Shown one piece after another: positions 20,762 through 32,590 of a stretch of 64,000 nt of DNA (position 1 is its first letter; every line of letters starts with the position of its first letter). The position numbers and the translations under genes are program-made. Origin of the DNA: Tillandsia leiboldiana. Taxonomy: Eukaryota > Streptophyta > Magnoliopsida > Poales > Bromeliaceae. Where the stretch lies: contig CM055076.1 in assembly GCA_029204045.2 (NCBI GenBank), positions 18,064,715-18,128,714 of the forward strand, read 5' to 3'. The notes under the pieces were generated by a model. It was not told where the DNA came from, did not search any database, and saw nothing but the letters and a program-made list of their open reading frames with translations.

Positions 20762-22996
20762 TGCAGTACATTGAACTTTAGCAAATTGGGAAGTTCTAGT
20801 GTGTGAAGGGTTGAAATACCCTTCGGATGTTTTAGTAAGCTTTCGAAAGGTTCTAGAATGTCTTCGGGGAGTTGGAACCCTAGTTCCCATCCCTTGTACT
20901 TCCAAGGTGGAATTTGAGCTTAAAGGAGGTTGGGAATACTACTTTTCCTTTTCTCTCTTGTGGATTTTTGTGTGAATGAAATAGTGTTTGGCACTATTGA
21001 TAGGACAATGATGTGTCATTGATGGGACATTGATGGGACCTTAGCACTATTGATAGGACAATGATGCGCCATTGATTGCACATTGATGGGACCTTAGCAC
21101 TATTGATAGGACAATGATGTGTCATTGATGGGACATTGATGGGACCTTGGTACTATTGAAAGGACAATTATGTGTCATTGATTGGACATTGAAAGGACAT
21201 GGATGTAAGATCAATTTGTTTATGAGAGAAAACTTTCTTTCTTCTCCACGCACATTCATCTCTCTCTTTCTTTCTCCCTCTCTTGGGAACCTTTCCCCAA
21301 CAATAGGAGCTTTAGAGAAAGCTTGTGTGGAGGAGATCAAGCTTGGAAGGAGGTTGGAGAAGGGGAAATACAAGCTATTATTCGAGTAGAGCTTGGAGTG
21401 CTTGGAGGCTAAGGTAAGAAATTTTGTGATTAGGTTTTTATGATGTTTTGCTCCTTTGGAAACCTCTCTTAGAGCATAAGAGGAGATTTGAGCAACTTGG
21501 ATGGGATCCTTCGCAAGGGTTTGGCCACTATCCGGTGGGTCGGACCTCGCCGAAATGGGTGAACTCCCCCCCCTATGTCTCCTATAGACTTCTAGAGCAT
21601 CATTGTTATATTAAACATGCATCGTTTGATTTATAATGATTTATGAACATGCATTAGAACCCCTTTATGTGAAGAAAGTTTCATACTCTATGTAGTAGAG
21701 GTAAACATTGTATGTGCATGGGCACTTTAAGGGGGGTTTAAATAGGAATTTTCGTGAACTTAAGCTCTTTGATATGAATAGAGAATATCTATACATGTAT
21801 TAGAAATATTGGAACATGTTATACATGATCATGTTCAAATGGACATTAGGACACTAGTGCCATCTAGTGTATTGAGATACAAGTAGAAAACTTCTAAACT
21901 TGTACAATTAAGCCAAATAGTAAGATTCCATGTTTAAGACATGAGGACACGTTGTAAATGCTTTACTCTTTTATTATGCAAGATAATGCTAATATTGTAT
22001 ATGAAACTTTGACACTCGAGGTACTATGCCCCGACCTAAAGGTCGATGATGCTATTCCGTGTTTTAGACATGATGATGACTATTCCGTGTTTTAGACACG
22101 ATGATCGAGACTTGCTTGCTTGTCGTTTGTGCTCATTCGCACATGCTTGGTACGGTCGCTCCCTCCAAGCCGGCACTCCGGAGTTGGCCATTTGCGACAT
22201 CATGATCGCCGTGCGGGATTGGGTGTCAAGTGGGACGCCGTTGGATAGGCATAGCTCCGTTGGGGGGTGCCACCTTGGGACCATGAGGCGTGGCTCAAAC
22301 TTAGACTCGAAGAAGGTCTTCAAGAGAGAAGGATCAAAGTTAACTAAGCTTGACGCTGAACATCATATAGATGGCGCATTCATGGTAGATGGACATGCTG
22401 ATAGAGTCATATCATTACCACTTTGTACTTTAGCATAGAGGCATGATAGTAGTAGAGTACTTTGCTTCAGTTATTTATTACCTACATTTTATTTCGGCAG
22501 TTATACTATCTTTTGCCTCAATTGACCTAGTGGTGTATCTCGCTTCTCTCAGCGACTTACCTACTGGGAACTATTAATTAATAGTTCTCACATTTGGGTG
22601 GTTGTTTTTCAGAGCTATCCGTGGCAGGAGGAGCTCGGGACCGTGGCAAGGGGTTGTCGCTTAGCTAGCTTGTCCCTGTCGCGCCACTCGAGGTGGTTAC
22701 AGGGCACCTTTTCTTTTACATCGTTGGAGAGGTGCTGATGTATTTTGCTATGGAGACCAGCCATGTATTTGATAAGTTGTACTTGAGAAGACTACCTTCG
22801 TATGATAGTTGTTATCTAACCTTCTCTTTCATGCATAGTTTAGTTGTGTTGTGCTCTGATTACTAGTAGGATGTGTATCTTGCTTCCTTTCCGCTTCATG
22901 GTTGTAGACGCCTTGTGTGTACCGGGAGGTACCTTGTGCACACGGCGGGTCTGTGCACGTGCCGGGTAGGCTTTCGCTGGGGCCCGGGGCGTGACA
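20762..22996 (+). mobile_element. Solo LTR S2 (family L1, 2,235 bp) with TSD CTGAG
   Basis: It starts TGCAGTACATTGAAC and ends GGCCCGGGGCGTGACA, with perfect target duplications CTGAG at 20,757-20,761 and 22,997-23,001. It is collinear with the E1 3' LTR except that the region equivalent to about 18,063-18,494 is missing and a 53-bp tandem repeat (20,991-21,202) and a different pyrimidine-rich leader are present. It is therefore a length variant of L1. The conserved hairpin lies at 22,145-22,170. Confidence 0.93.
20991..21202 (+). repeat. 53-bp minisatellite, four units, inside S2
   Basis: Four units of exactly 53 bp start at 20,991, 21,044, 21,097 and 21,150, each built from GCACTATTGATAGGACAATG followed by smaller internal repeats of CATTGATGGGA. 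The fourth unit is more diverged. It is absent from the L1 copies at 17,959 and 50,988. Confidence 0.9.
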
Positions 22997-23265
22997 CTGA
23001 GGCTGTCGAGGGTGCTGGGAATCCTGCTCTGGGGCACGATGATTGAAAGTGACCAGGCCAACTGCAACGGAAGCATCGGCCCTGCCTCTGAGTACACTGG
23101 CTCAGCGGGTGCGGTCCCCCACAAATAACACGTCTATCCTGACGCCGTTGCCGCTGAAACTGCTGCTGCTGAGGCGATCGTCGCTGCTGCTAGGGGTGAC
23201 GGGGTCCACCAGGTCCCTGGCACCCCTGAAACCCACGACCCACAACTCCAAAAAGGGTCCATCTA
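22997..23265 (-). pseudogene. gag: E3 gag nucleocapsid region (minus strand)
   Basis: Minus-strand reading gives two zinc knuckles in one open frame, CGGPHPLSQC (after a leading RVIC) and CFRCSWPGHFQSSC, followed by a Pro/Ser-rich linker into the protease at 20,761. A Ser/Gln/Arg-rich stretch precedes the knuckles. At about 23,265 the gag text joins LTR sequence directly, so the gag N-terminus, the leader, the PBS and roughly 450 bp of the LTR end are deleted. Confidence 0.82.
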
Positions 23266-25776
23266 CTCTCTCACTTGGAACGGGTAGGGATCTAGCTCGC
23301 GACTCCCTTACCTCGGTCAGATGATGCAGCAACAGAGAAGTAGCAGGAACTGGAGAAGAAGTCACTGGAAATGGTCACCAACAGAGGGTGTGAGAACTAC
23401 AACCAACAGTAGTTCTCAGTGGGTACCGCCACCAAGACCGACGGTCTGCCCACTAAGTCTACTAGAGGCATAAAGTAACAAGTGCAGTACTATAAAGAAA
23501 AGGTTGGAAATAACTCTACAGCTACTATGCCTCTATCTAGATGCTCAAAGAGTGATACAGATAAAAAATGATGCATCTACTACCTCTTGATAAAACAATC
23601 ACCCAATCTACACTGACTGCCACAAATGGTCCAGTCAAACGCACCACCTACTACCATTAAATCCATGGAGGACTGGAATTACGTAGGGCGTCACTGACTG
23701 CCCAAAAAGGGCCCAGCCAGAAGGACTACGTCGACAAGTCGCGATAGCAAAGTAACAGGCCCAGCTCATGAGCGGCACTCGAGGGGAGCGACCCTACCGA
23801 GGAAAGTATCCGCGTATCTTTGTCGAGCTCAAATGGCTCATGCAGGCTATAATCCAAATCCATGATCAATCAGATCGGCACACATCTCTAACACACTGGC
23901 TGGAAATACTCAACAGCCGGGACCCACCGTCAAGTCAGATGGCTCCCCAAAACTAGCACTGGTCTAACCACAGCTACCAGACTCCACTCGCCCCCCAGGC
24001 GCAAGTGTAACATGCATCCCACCACATCCCTACTACTCGGCCCACTACCCGGGCGAGGAACGACCCTCTAAGTCCAAGAAAAACGAATAAATGTGTGGGA
24101 GTGCTAAAGCATAAAGAAACTAGCTCAAGTTGGGATTTTCTACTAGTCTGGTTGAAACATGCAACATATGACAGGGTGTTAGGTCAAAGTTCCAATAATA
24201 GCATTTAGTTTAACTTAATAAATAGGGAACATTAACAGACATGATCTCAGTATCAACCAAAGTAAACAACATCTCCCTCAACATGCTCTCAACTAGCATA
24301 AGTAACCATAACCGCCAGATAGCTCACAACCTCATCTAATAATCAGACAACATGCAAGTTCTCAAATTCACTAGAGTATAACCCATAATTTTAGTAAGCA
24401 TTAATTCCCAATGACTTAGAACAATTTTCATGCTTACCCCTCAAACACATAAGTTGTACATTGACATGCATGCTTTCCATCATATAGAATTAGATAACCG
24501 TCCGCCGATCCGAAGTCGAATAGAATTAGATGACCCACATGGATGCGCGTGTCGGTCCGAAGTCCAAATGAGTCGAAACTGAACATGGGTAATCCTCAGG
24601 TTCCCACGATTCCAACGAGCCCCAAAACACTCGAAAACTTCTCTCGATCAGTGAGATATATACCAAACATCGCGGTAAGCAAAAATTCTCAAAACTATAT
24701 CTCTGTGGAATTTCAGTCCAAGAAATGCCAAAATATCACCTTCGAGATGTCCTCCAAAAATTCCAAGAAAAATACGGCTAAAATCCTCGCGAAGTATAGA
24801 TGTCGATCGAGTCCTCATAAGAGGAAATCCGACAACCGTGCACCGAGATAAAAATCAAACAAGCTCTGCTGTCCAGAAAAATTCCACAGCAAGAAAGGGG
24901 TTCAAAGATGCTCAAAAAAACCCAATAAAAACCTAAAACTGAGAGGAATGGTAAATATGGAAATCGAATGTCTACCTCTCCTGGAAACGATGCCGTAAGA
25001 ATCAGCTAAAAACTCCCTCGGGTCAGCCCAGGGGAGCCCGCGAACGAAGCGTTGACGGAAAAGATTGGCGTCGAAGGCACGTCGAAGCTAGCGATGTCGA
25101 GGAGGAAGCTGATGAAACGATCTCCAAAAATCCTCCGAAACCCCTAGAGGTGAAAAAGACTCGTAGATCTAGCCCTTTACCAGAGGTGGCTGCAAGAACA
25201 CTTCCAAAAAATCCGAAATGAGAGCTTGAATGGCCAATTTATAGCCCAATCCCAAAGAAATCACTATTGGATTCGTGCCCATCTTCCCGATGCCCGAAAG
25301 ATACTGTGCGTGCCCGAAAGACACGCGGCGGCCATCCACAGCACCAATACACCGCGCCCGAAACCTCGGGATCGCGCCACGAGTCCCGCGGGGTCTACGC
25401 CGGGATGCACGGGGCGCGGTCCGCGCCGGACCACCGGGTCCATGCGCCCGCCAATGCGCGCGCGCCATGTGGCCAGGCGCAGTCCACGGTGCGCCGCGCA
25501 CGGTGCGCGCCTCGACCACCGCGCCGCCGCCGGGCAATGAGCGCTGCAACGTGTCCGCTGCGCCTTTTCGCTGGTCCAGGTGCACGCACAAGTGGGCCGT
25601 GGATCGGCCCTCTCCAGATTCGGCCCGTTTGGCCCATTTTGCCCGAAAATAGCCGATTTTCACCATTTTCGCGCGCTGAGTCCGTTTGACGCTCAACGGG
25701 CTCGGTACACTAAAAATAGGTGTTTTCTCACAGCCGACCCCACAGTCAAGTCACACGGAAAATCCGGGACACCACA
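23266..25776 (-). mobile_element. E3 5' LTR (minus strand, 3' end deleted)
   Basis: On the minus strand it starts TGTGGTGTCCCGG at 25,776. It contains the shared CGCGCGAAAATGG block, a GC-rich U3, a TATA-like AATTTATA (25,236-25,243 on plus), the GGGTCGC hairpin at about 23,778-23,801, the GAGAACTAC / GTAGTTCTC hairpin at about 23,390-23,415, and stops near AGATCCCTACCCG. The terminal part and PBS are missing. The GC-rich section gives long overlapping ORFs on both strands (25,169-25,696) that lack any motif and are not called. Confidence 0.85.
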
Positions 25777-25960
25777 CAAGGACCTTTTGGCTAAAGGTTT
25801 TATTAGGCTCTGTGTGTGTAGTATACGACCTTCACAAATCTCTAAGGTTACAGTGTGGAAGGTTGATCAGCACTTCTGGAAAGTGCTTTAGTGTGTTCGA
25901 ACTGTTTTGGTTAAAACGAAACGCAAAAACAAACTCGAAACGAATTTTTGAGGGGAGTAA
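25777..25960 (+). mobile_element. 3' internal end of L4-type element with PPT
   Basis: This short non-LTR stretch has no long ORF. It ends in AATTTTTGAGGGGAGTAA, a T-rich box plus purine tract of the kind found just before 3' LTRs of gypsy elements. It resembles none of the other elements in the window. E3 is inserted at its left edge. Confidence 0.5.
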
Positions 25961-26941
25961 TGTTGAGGCACTTTCGGACACTCGAAAGTGTGGATCGGGC
26001 GCCTGAAAATGCTGGCAGATGGCTATTGGGACCCTCCTTCCGGGTGCACCATTTGGATTTTGACCTGGGCGATTCGGGCTCACCTTCGGGCGCCTGAATC
26101 TTCGCTCGAAAGTTACTGTTTGGGCGGGCTTCGGTGGCTTTTTTTGTTCGTATACGACAACTAGCTCTATAAAAAACTATTCCGAGAGCCAGAATTAGAG
26201 GTTTAGGGCGCCCAAATCCTGTATTTTGCTATATATAGCCATCCAAACTGCCTTCTTCATTCTTTTCCCGCCATTTTGCTTCGTATCACCTTTGAGAGAG
26301 AGAAGAAAGGTGAGGGAGAGCTTGGTGGCACCTATGGAAGCTTTCGTGAAGTTGGTTTACACGGCAACGACCCCGTGCGTGAGTTTGTTGAAGCTGCGAT
26401 TCCATCTTCTTCAGGTGGTTTTCTAGCATCCAAAAATGAACTCACTCCTATGTCTTCTTTTAAGAGTAGCATGATAGTACTCTTTGACATAGTAAGTAAT
26501 TATGTGGTGAATTAGACAATATAATTAGGTGTTCATGTTCATGTTGTGAAAGCATGCTAGTGAATTTTATTAGGTGATTACTTCAGCTTTTATGTCTAAT
26601 TTCATGTTGATTGTGCTTAAGGTGCATAGTAATATTGTTAACATGAGATTTATGCATATGCTGCCTATGCATATATATTGTGGAGTGTCATGGTTGTATA
26701 GTTCATATTAATATCATATAGGTGATATTTAAGAGAAGTTCGTTGATCCATTTGTTGTTCATAAATATGTATGTGTATTGTTAATGAGGTGAGGTGCTTT
26801 TAACAGGGTATGGAGTTTAATTAATTAGTACATAGCATTGTGACATGGTTGTACAATAAATCTATGTGCCATTCTATGTCTACACTATGCATACTTATTT
26901 ATCCTCATTGTGACCATGAGATAGGGACATATAGTGGTAGA
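25961..26941 (+). mobile_element. L4 LTR, left part
   Basis: It starts TGTTGAGGCACTTTCG after the purine tract. U3 has GGGCGCCTGAA copies (about 25,999 and 26,086), a TATA box at 26,230-26,238 and a purine-rich leader (GAGAGAGAGAAG). It is interrupted at 26,941 by another LTR start. Similar motif order resumes at 46,368, which may be its continuation. Confidence 0.55.
26230..26238 (+). promoter_or_regulatory. TATA box of L4 LTR
   Basis: TATATATAG lies about 270 bp into the LTR, after GGGCGCC-type palindromes and before a pyrimidine-rich tract. Confidence 0.5.
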
Positions 26942-26986
26942 TGTGGTGCCCCGGCTTTTGCTAAAATGGAAAAGTGCGGATAAGAC
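26942..26986 (+). mobile_element. First 45 bp of L6 LTR, split by later insertions
   Basis: TGTGGTGCCCCGG is the start motif of the CCCGG-type LTRs. After 45 bp it is cut by a minus-strand LTR end (TGTCACGCCCC). The 5 bp before it are GTAGA and the 5 bp after the LTR end at 46,367 are ATAGA, a 4-of-5 match, so the two ends may belong to one LTR. Confidence 0.5.
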
Positions 26987-29900
26987 TGTCACGCCCCGTA
27001 GTCAAAACTGCGATCCGGGCGCGCTAACAGATCCGCTGCCCATACGGGTAGCCCCGCATAGACGAAGCGTCTAACCTGCAAAAGATAATACTACAAATAT
27101 AAAGATATCAAAGCTGAAAAGTAAACTACTGAAATATATAAAAAAAATACAAGTCCAAAAAGGTACAGTCTGATCCTCACAATACAAAAGTCTCTCAAAA
27201 AAAAAACTCTCAAAAGTAACTATCTACAAAATCCAGCAAACTGTACTACAAAGCTCTAGAAAGGGGTACAACTACACTCCAAGAACGGGTAGGGAACTAG
27301 CTCGCGACTCCCTTACCTCGCTCAGCAGGTGCAGCAACAGGAGTAGGAACAGGGATAGATGCCTATGGAAAATCTGTCACCAACAGAGGGTGTGAGAACT
27401 ACACCATCACGTAGTTCTCAGTGGGTACCATCTCCAAGACCAACGGTCTCCCCACTTAGTCTACTAGAGGTATAAGATAACATGAAAATTGAAATAATGA
27501 AAAGATAAGCTAGAAAGATATCTATAGCTATCATGCCTCTACCTACAATGCTCAATGGGTGAAACAGATGAAAATGATGCATCGACTCTAACCCAATAAA
27601 CTCAATCAACCCAATCACACTAACTACCACATAGGGTCCAGTCAACTTGCGCCCACCTACAGCCATTACATCCACGGAGGGCTGGACTTACGTAGGGCGT
27701 CCCACACGGACTGCGTCGACAAGTCACGATAGTAACGTAACAGGACCAACTCCGGAGTGGCACTCGAGGGGTGCGACCCCAGCGAGGAAAGTATCCGGGC
27801 ATCTCTTTTGAGCTCAATATGGCTCATGCAGGCTATAGTCCAAATCCACGATCAATCAGATCGGAAATAATAACTCAACACTAACAACATCTACCGGAGT
27901 CACTCCACAGCTCGGGACCACCGTCAACCCAAACGGCTCCCAAAACAGAACACCCAACTCACAGATGACACAGAACGGACCGACATCATAAGGGTCCGAG
28001 AATCCCGATAGACCGGTGCCTAGAACTCCAATCAAACAAGAACAGACTCCAGGCTCCGCCTTTCGAAGTTCTCGACCCCTTACAGTTCGGAAAAACAGCT
28101 CCCTCGGTAAAACATCCGATGGGAGCCGGTTCTAGGCTCAGCCCCCGTAGCTTTCGTCCCAAAAAGAAAAGGAAACGACCCCTAGAACCCAGATCACTCA
28201 AACCCTCTCAGATGAGGAAGATTGCAAGAAAAAATGACAGTTATTACTGAAAACTATTTTTATTTGAGAAGCCCAATTTAATAAATTTTAGTTCTTTAAT
28301 AAAATAAGTCAAAACACGTTTTATTTTCCAAACCTCGAAGGGCTATTGCCTTCACCCAAATCAAACAAAAACAGGTTCCAGCGACCCTTCAAAATTCGGA
28401 GGGAAAACATTAGTTTACTGAAATTACGTGTGTCCAAAAACAGTCTGGGTTCTAGGTCCTACTATCACCAGTACACTACTGCCACGAACACAGTGACGAC
28501 AAAAAGATCAGAGAAAACTCAACGACCAAGGGACCACCGTTTACTCGAACGGTTCCCGACACCAGTATAAGACTAGCCACAGCTACTCGACTCCACTCGG
28601 CCCCCAGGCGCAAGTGTAACATGCATCCTACACTAGAAGATATCCCGACCACTAGGCCCACTACCCGGGCGAGGGAAACACTAAGTCCAATAATAGAATG
28701 TAAAGTGAGGATGTCTAAAGCATAAAAAAACCTAGCCCAAATGAAGGTTCTCTACTAGTCTGGTTAAATACATGCAACATATGACGGGGTGCTAGTTAAG
28801 ATTCCAATATTTCGTTATCACGAGAAATAACCAATTTGCTAATTCTATTATACATGCTTGAATCTCGGTCCACAAAAATGAGTACTCTACTTATCATGCA
28901 TGCATACTACGACATAGAATTAGTACGCCGCCCGCTAGTTTTGGAGGAAGATCCAACCCACCTGAAACGTGACGATCCAGGGTCTGATCGAGCCGAAACT
29001 TGGCGTGCACGTTCCTCAGCCTCTCAAGATTCCAACGCAATGAAAATCATCCAAAAACTCCTCCCGGATTGACGGCGGCAACCAAAACACTAAAGTGCTG
29101 TCCAACAACCCATACAAAATCAGCGAGCGCGTCAAGATGAAGTGGAGGTCAATCCGAATAAAAATTTCAGCTGGGACCAAAATAAAAAAGACTCACCTCG
29201 ATCGTGACGATAACATCCAACTCTCCCTTTCCCTGCATAACTCTAAAATTGCAGCGAAAACAACATCACAAGCCGAACGCCGCAAAAGTTACTCTCAAAA
29301 ATCTGCATTTACTGTTTTGCGCAACAGTCCCAAAAACTGAGAATATTCACCTTCGGAGGGACGTCGAAAAAATCCAGAAAAAATACGGCTGCGTTCCTCG
29401 CGAAGTGTAATTGTCGATCGAGTCCTCATAGGCTGAAATACAACAACAGTGCACCGAGATAAAAATCAAACAATCTCTACTGTCCAGAAAGATCCACAAA
29501 AATGAAGTGGTTCAAAGATGCTCCAAAATACCCCATAAAAACTCAAAATGGAGAGAAACAATAAATACAGAAATCGAAGATCTACCTCTCATGAAAACGT
29601 CACCGAAAAAATCGGCTGAAAACTCCCACTGGTCAGCTAAGGGGAGTCCGTGGACGAAACGTCGAAGGGAGAAGCCAAAATCAGAGAAGCGTCGAAGCGC
29701 GCCGAGTCGCTGAAATCGTCGGTGTCCCGACCTCCTAAAATCCTCAAGATCCCTCAAAAGGTGGTGGACAATGTGAGGACGGGCTCTGCCAAAGGGGTCC
29801 AAGAAAAATCTCCAAAATCCCGAAAATGGTGGAGAGGAGAGCCTATTTATAGGCAAAAATCCGAAAAAATCAAATTTGGGACTTATGGGTACGTTTTAGG

Positions 29901-30230
29901 GTGCCCGGGAGAATCGGACACCAAACAGGGGATGTGGTGCAATGCGCCCGGATTAATCTGGGTGTGCCACGTGTCCCAGAACACGCGGCAGCGGGGCCCG
30001 GCCAACCGGGCTGCGCAGCGTGTCCCGACCGCGTGGGCGGGTGGTTGGCGCCTGCCAACCACTCGCCGCCACGTGGTGGTGCGCCCACCACTCGCGCCTG
30101 CCCGCGCTGCCACGCCCACCTGCCCCCCTGCCGTGCCCACCTGCCCCGTTTGCCCGCACCAGCCCCGTAGACCGCGCCTAGTGCGCCGGCCAATCAGAGC
30201 CTGCCACGTGTCCATCCCCCGGTCCACGGC
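26987..30230 (-). mobile_element. Minus-strand CCCGG-type LTR, cut by E4
   Basis: It starts on plus with TGTCACGCC (the LTR 3' end read backwards) and carries, in reverse, the terminal hairpin region, AGGGAACTAGCTCGCG, the GAGAACTAC hairpin, the GGGTCGC hairpin at 27,763-27,786 and a TATA box at 29,844-29,851 (minus). At 30,230 it is cut by the E4 LTR start. The segment 27,935-28,530 does not match the related LTRs and is flanked by two diverged copies of GGGACCACCGT plus CAAACGGCTCCC-like text. The GC-rich ORFs near 29,870-30,284 are not genes. Confidence 0.8.
27935..28530. other. Unassigned segment inside a minus LTR
   Basis: About 600 bp without a counterpart in S1, S3 or E5. It is AT-rich in the middle (28,210-28,340) and is flanked by duplicated LTR text (27,913 and 28,531). 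It contains no credible ORF and no recognisable TIR or TSD. It could be a diverged duplication or a small foreign insertion. Confidence 0.4.
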
Positions 30231-30897
30231 TGTAGTGGTCCAGGTCCCTATGCAGTTTTCCCGTGAATCCACTGTGTGAAACACCTATTGTTGGTGTGTC
30301 TGGCCCATAGTGCATCAAAGATTGCCACAGATGGACCCTGTGAGGTATCTCGTGCTGGATTGGCCTTCGGCTGCTTTTGCCGAATTTTAGAATGGGTTTT
30401 GGACCAAACAGAGGTTGGATTTGGATTCAGCGCGAAAAAACGCTTGAAAACGGCTATTTGCTTGTTTGTTTCTGAGTACGGAGGCCCAAAAACGGACTCC
30501 CGGAAGTTTTCAGTGGATTCTGGTGCATGGCGGGGACCGTAGACCGCCGGCATGCCACATGGCGGCCTATCATTGGCCGGCTTGCAGCGCTCGGTCCACA
30601 GAGCGGCGCGGCATGGTGCATAGACCCGGCGCGGGACACGTGGCGCCACCGGATAGGCGGGTTCTTGGTGCGCGGTCTACAGGGCGGGGGACACGTGTCA
30701 ATCCCCGGTTGGTCGGCGCACGCTGCGCGGTCTATGGAACCCAAAAGTGGGTGCGTGGACTGGGCGCAGGGGACAGGTGGCGGCTTCTGGTTGGCGGGGT
30801 TACCGGCTGCGGTGCACGGAGGCGCGGTGGACCGCCTCGGGGCGCGTGCGTGGCAAGGCGATCAGACGGCGCCTGCCCGCACGTGCGGCCCGTGCGG

Positions 30898-30898
<1 letters not shown>

Positions 30899-30937
<39 letters not shown>
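30899..30937 (+). repeat. Homopolymer run of 39 G
   Basis: An uninterrupted G run between TGCGGC and CACGTGGC in the GC-rich U3 of the E4 LTR. Its exact length is unreliable in any read type. Confidence 0.9.
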
Positions 30938-30940
<3 letters not shown>

Positions 30941-31172
30941 GTGGCGCCCCGCTATTCGCGGGCGCCACCTACCCCCTTTGACCGCCGCGACGCGTGGCAG
31001 CGCCCGGCTGGGCTTGGATGGTTGTCCCGTGTTCGGGACACGTGGTCAAGCCCAGGAAGATTCGGGCGCACACTGTGGAGGGAATATTCCCGCAGATTCG
31101 GGCGCCCGAATCTGGTCCGAGCGCCCGAATCCGGGGACATATCCGGCATTTTTCGAAATGGTTTCTTTGTCC

Positions 31173-31180
31173 TATAAATA
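31173..31180 (+). promoter_or_regulatory. TATA box of E4 5' LTR
   Basis: CCTATAAATAGGCCC follows the GGGCGCCCGAATC palindromes by about 50-80 bp and precedes a CT-rich stretch (31,196-31,225), the usual U3/R layout of these LTRs. Confidence 0.65.
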
Positions 31181-32590
31181 GGCCCGAGCCACCTTCCTCT
31201 CTCTTTTTTTCTTCCTCTTCGAGCCATTTCTTACTCAGGTACCTTTAGCAAAGTTGCTCCCCCACCTGTACTGCATCACCTGGACGATTCCTCGGATTTT
31301 AGGAGGCACACGCTTCGAGGTTTTCAGTTCTTTGGCGCATCGCGACGTTCCTTCACCGGTGATCTTTTCAGTCGCGTTTCGGTGCGCGGGCTCCCCCGGC
31401 CTACTTCGACCATCTTTTTGGACGATTCTTGCGTCGTTGGCTTCACAACCGGTAGGGCTATGTTTTTGATTTTTTTAGCTCCCCCTCATTTAGCGTTTTT
31501 CTTGGAGTTTTCCAAGCTTCTTGTGGCCTATTTTCTGCGGCGGAGTTTTTGGACAGCACCGGAGTGTTTCGAGGATTTCTCCGCGCTCGAGCATCGGATT
31601 GAGGTGTGCCTGTACTCGTTTCGCATCTTTGCAACGCAAGGATCATCATCGTATTTTTTTTGGGAATTTTCTGAGGCTTTCCCGAAGGTATAAATTCCAT
31701 CTTTTCTGGGCGGAGTGCTACGGTTTTTGTGTTTTTGGAGTTTCGCGCTCACCGCGTTGCGGATTTTGTAACTTGGCCTACGGGACTCGGTTTGGGACGT
31801 GCAGGTACTCGTTTCGAACGGCTCGACGTGACGATCGCAGCGGTATTTTTGTCGGAATTTTCGATGTGAGGACCCGGATCCCCACGATGAGATTACTAGT
31901 TGACCAGCAGCTCCTGGAGGCCTATGTGGCGTGTCGGTGGCGTTTGTGCACCAATTGGACACTAGTGATGGACTCAGTGTGTTTAATGGATCACGAGAGT
32001 AGTCAGATGACCCCGTCGAATGTTTAGATGTGGTTTCACGCGCAATGGATATTAAAATTGGGCTCAGCGCAAAGTTTGGACAAAAGAACACCTTTCCGGA
32101 TGCCTTCGGCAATTTTTAGAGATGGAATTTGGCAGAACGAACAGCGGATTCGGATTCAGCGCGCGAAAACGTTGAAAATTGACTACTTACTTGTATTTTT
32201 CGGAGGCCGGGTGACCCGGCACGGATTTCGAGGCAGCTATTACTGTTCCGGCGGCCGGGGGCAGCGTCAGCGGCGGCGGGCAGCGACGGAGCGCGGCGGC
32301 GCGGGCTCGGGCATGCGGCGGAGCGACCGCGGGCAGGCGCGCGGGCGCGGGCAGGCGCGTGGGCGCTCGGGCAGGCGCGCGTTCCACGGGCCAGCGTGCA
32401 CCGGAGGCAGGACACGTGGCAGCTTGTGACTTGTTGGTGTTGTGGGCGCGGTCCACGGGGGAAAATGAGCGGGTGTACGGTGGACCGGAGGGTGGACACG
32501 TGGCGGCCACTGGTTGGCGGGTCCATATGAAACGGAATCTATTGATTCTCTCCCAATTGGTTGGATCGTAGGTGCGATGATTTACTTCAC

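Larger units (their letters stand above)
30231..31864 (+). mobile_element. E4 5' LTR, left part
   Basis: It starts TGTAGTGGTCCAGG at 30,231 and aligns from there with the minus LTR at 25,776 read in reverse (GTTTTCCCGTG, GTGAAACACCTATTGTTGG). It has a GC-rich U3 with a 39-base G run, GGGCGCCCGAATC palindromes at 31,087 and 31,118, and a TATA box at 31,173-31,180. Solo LTR S3 interrupts it at 31,865; it resumes at 35,987. The combined length is about 3.3 kb. Confidence 0.8.
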
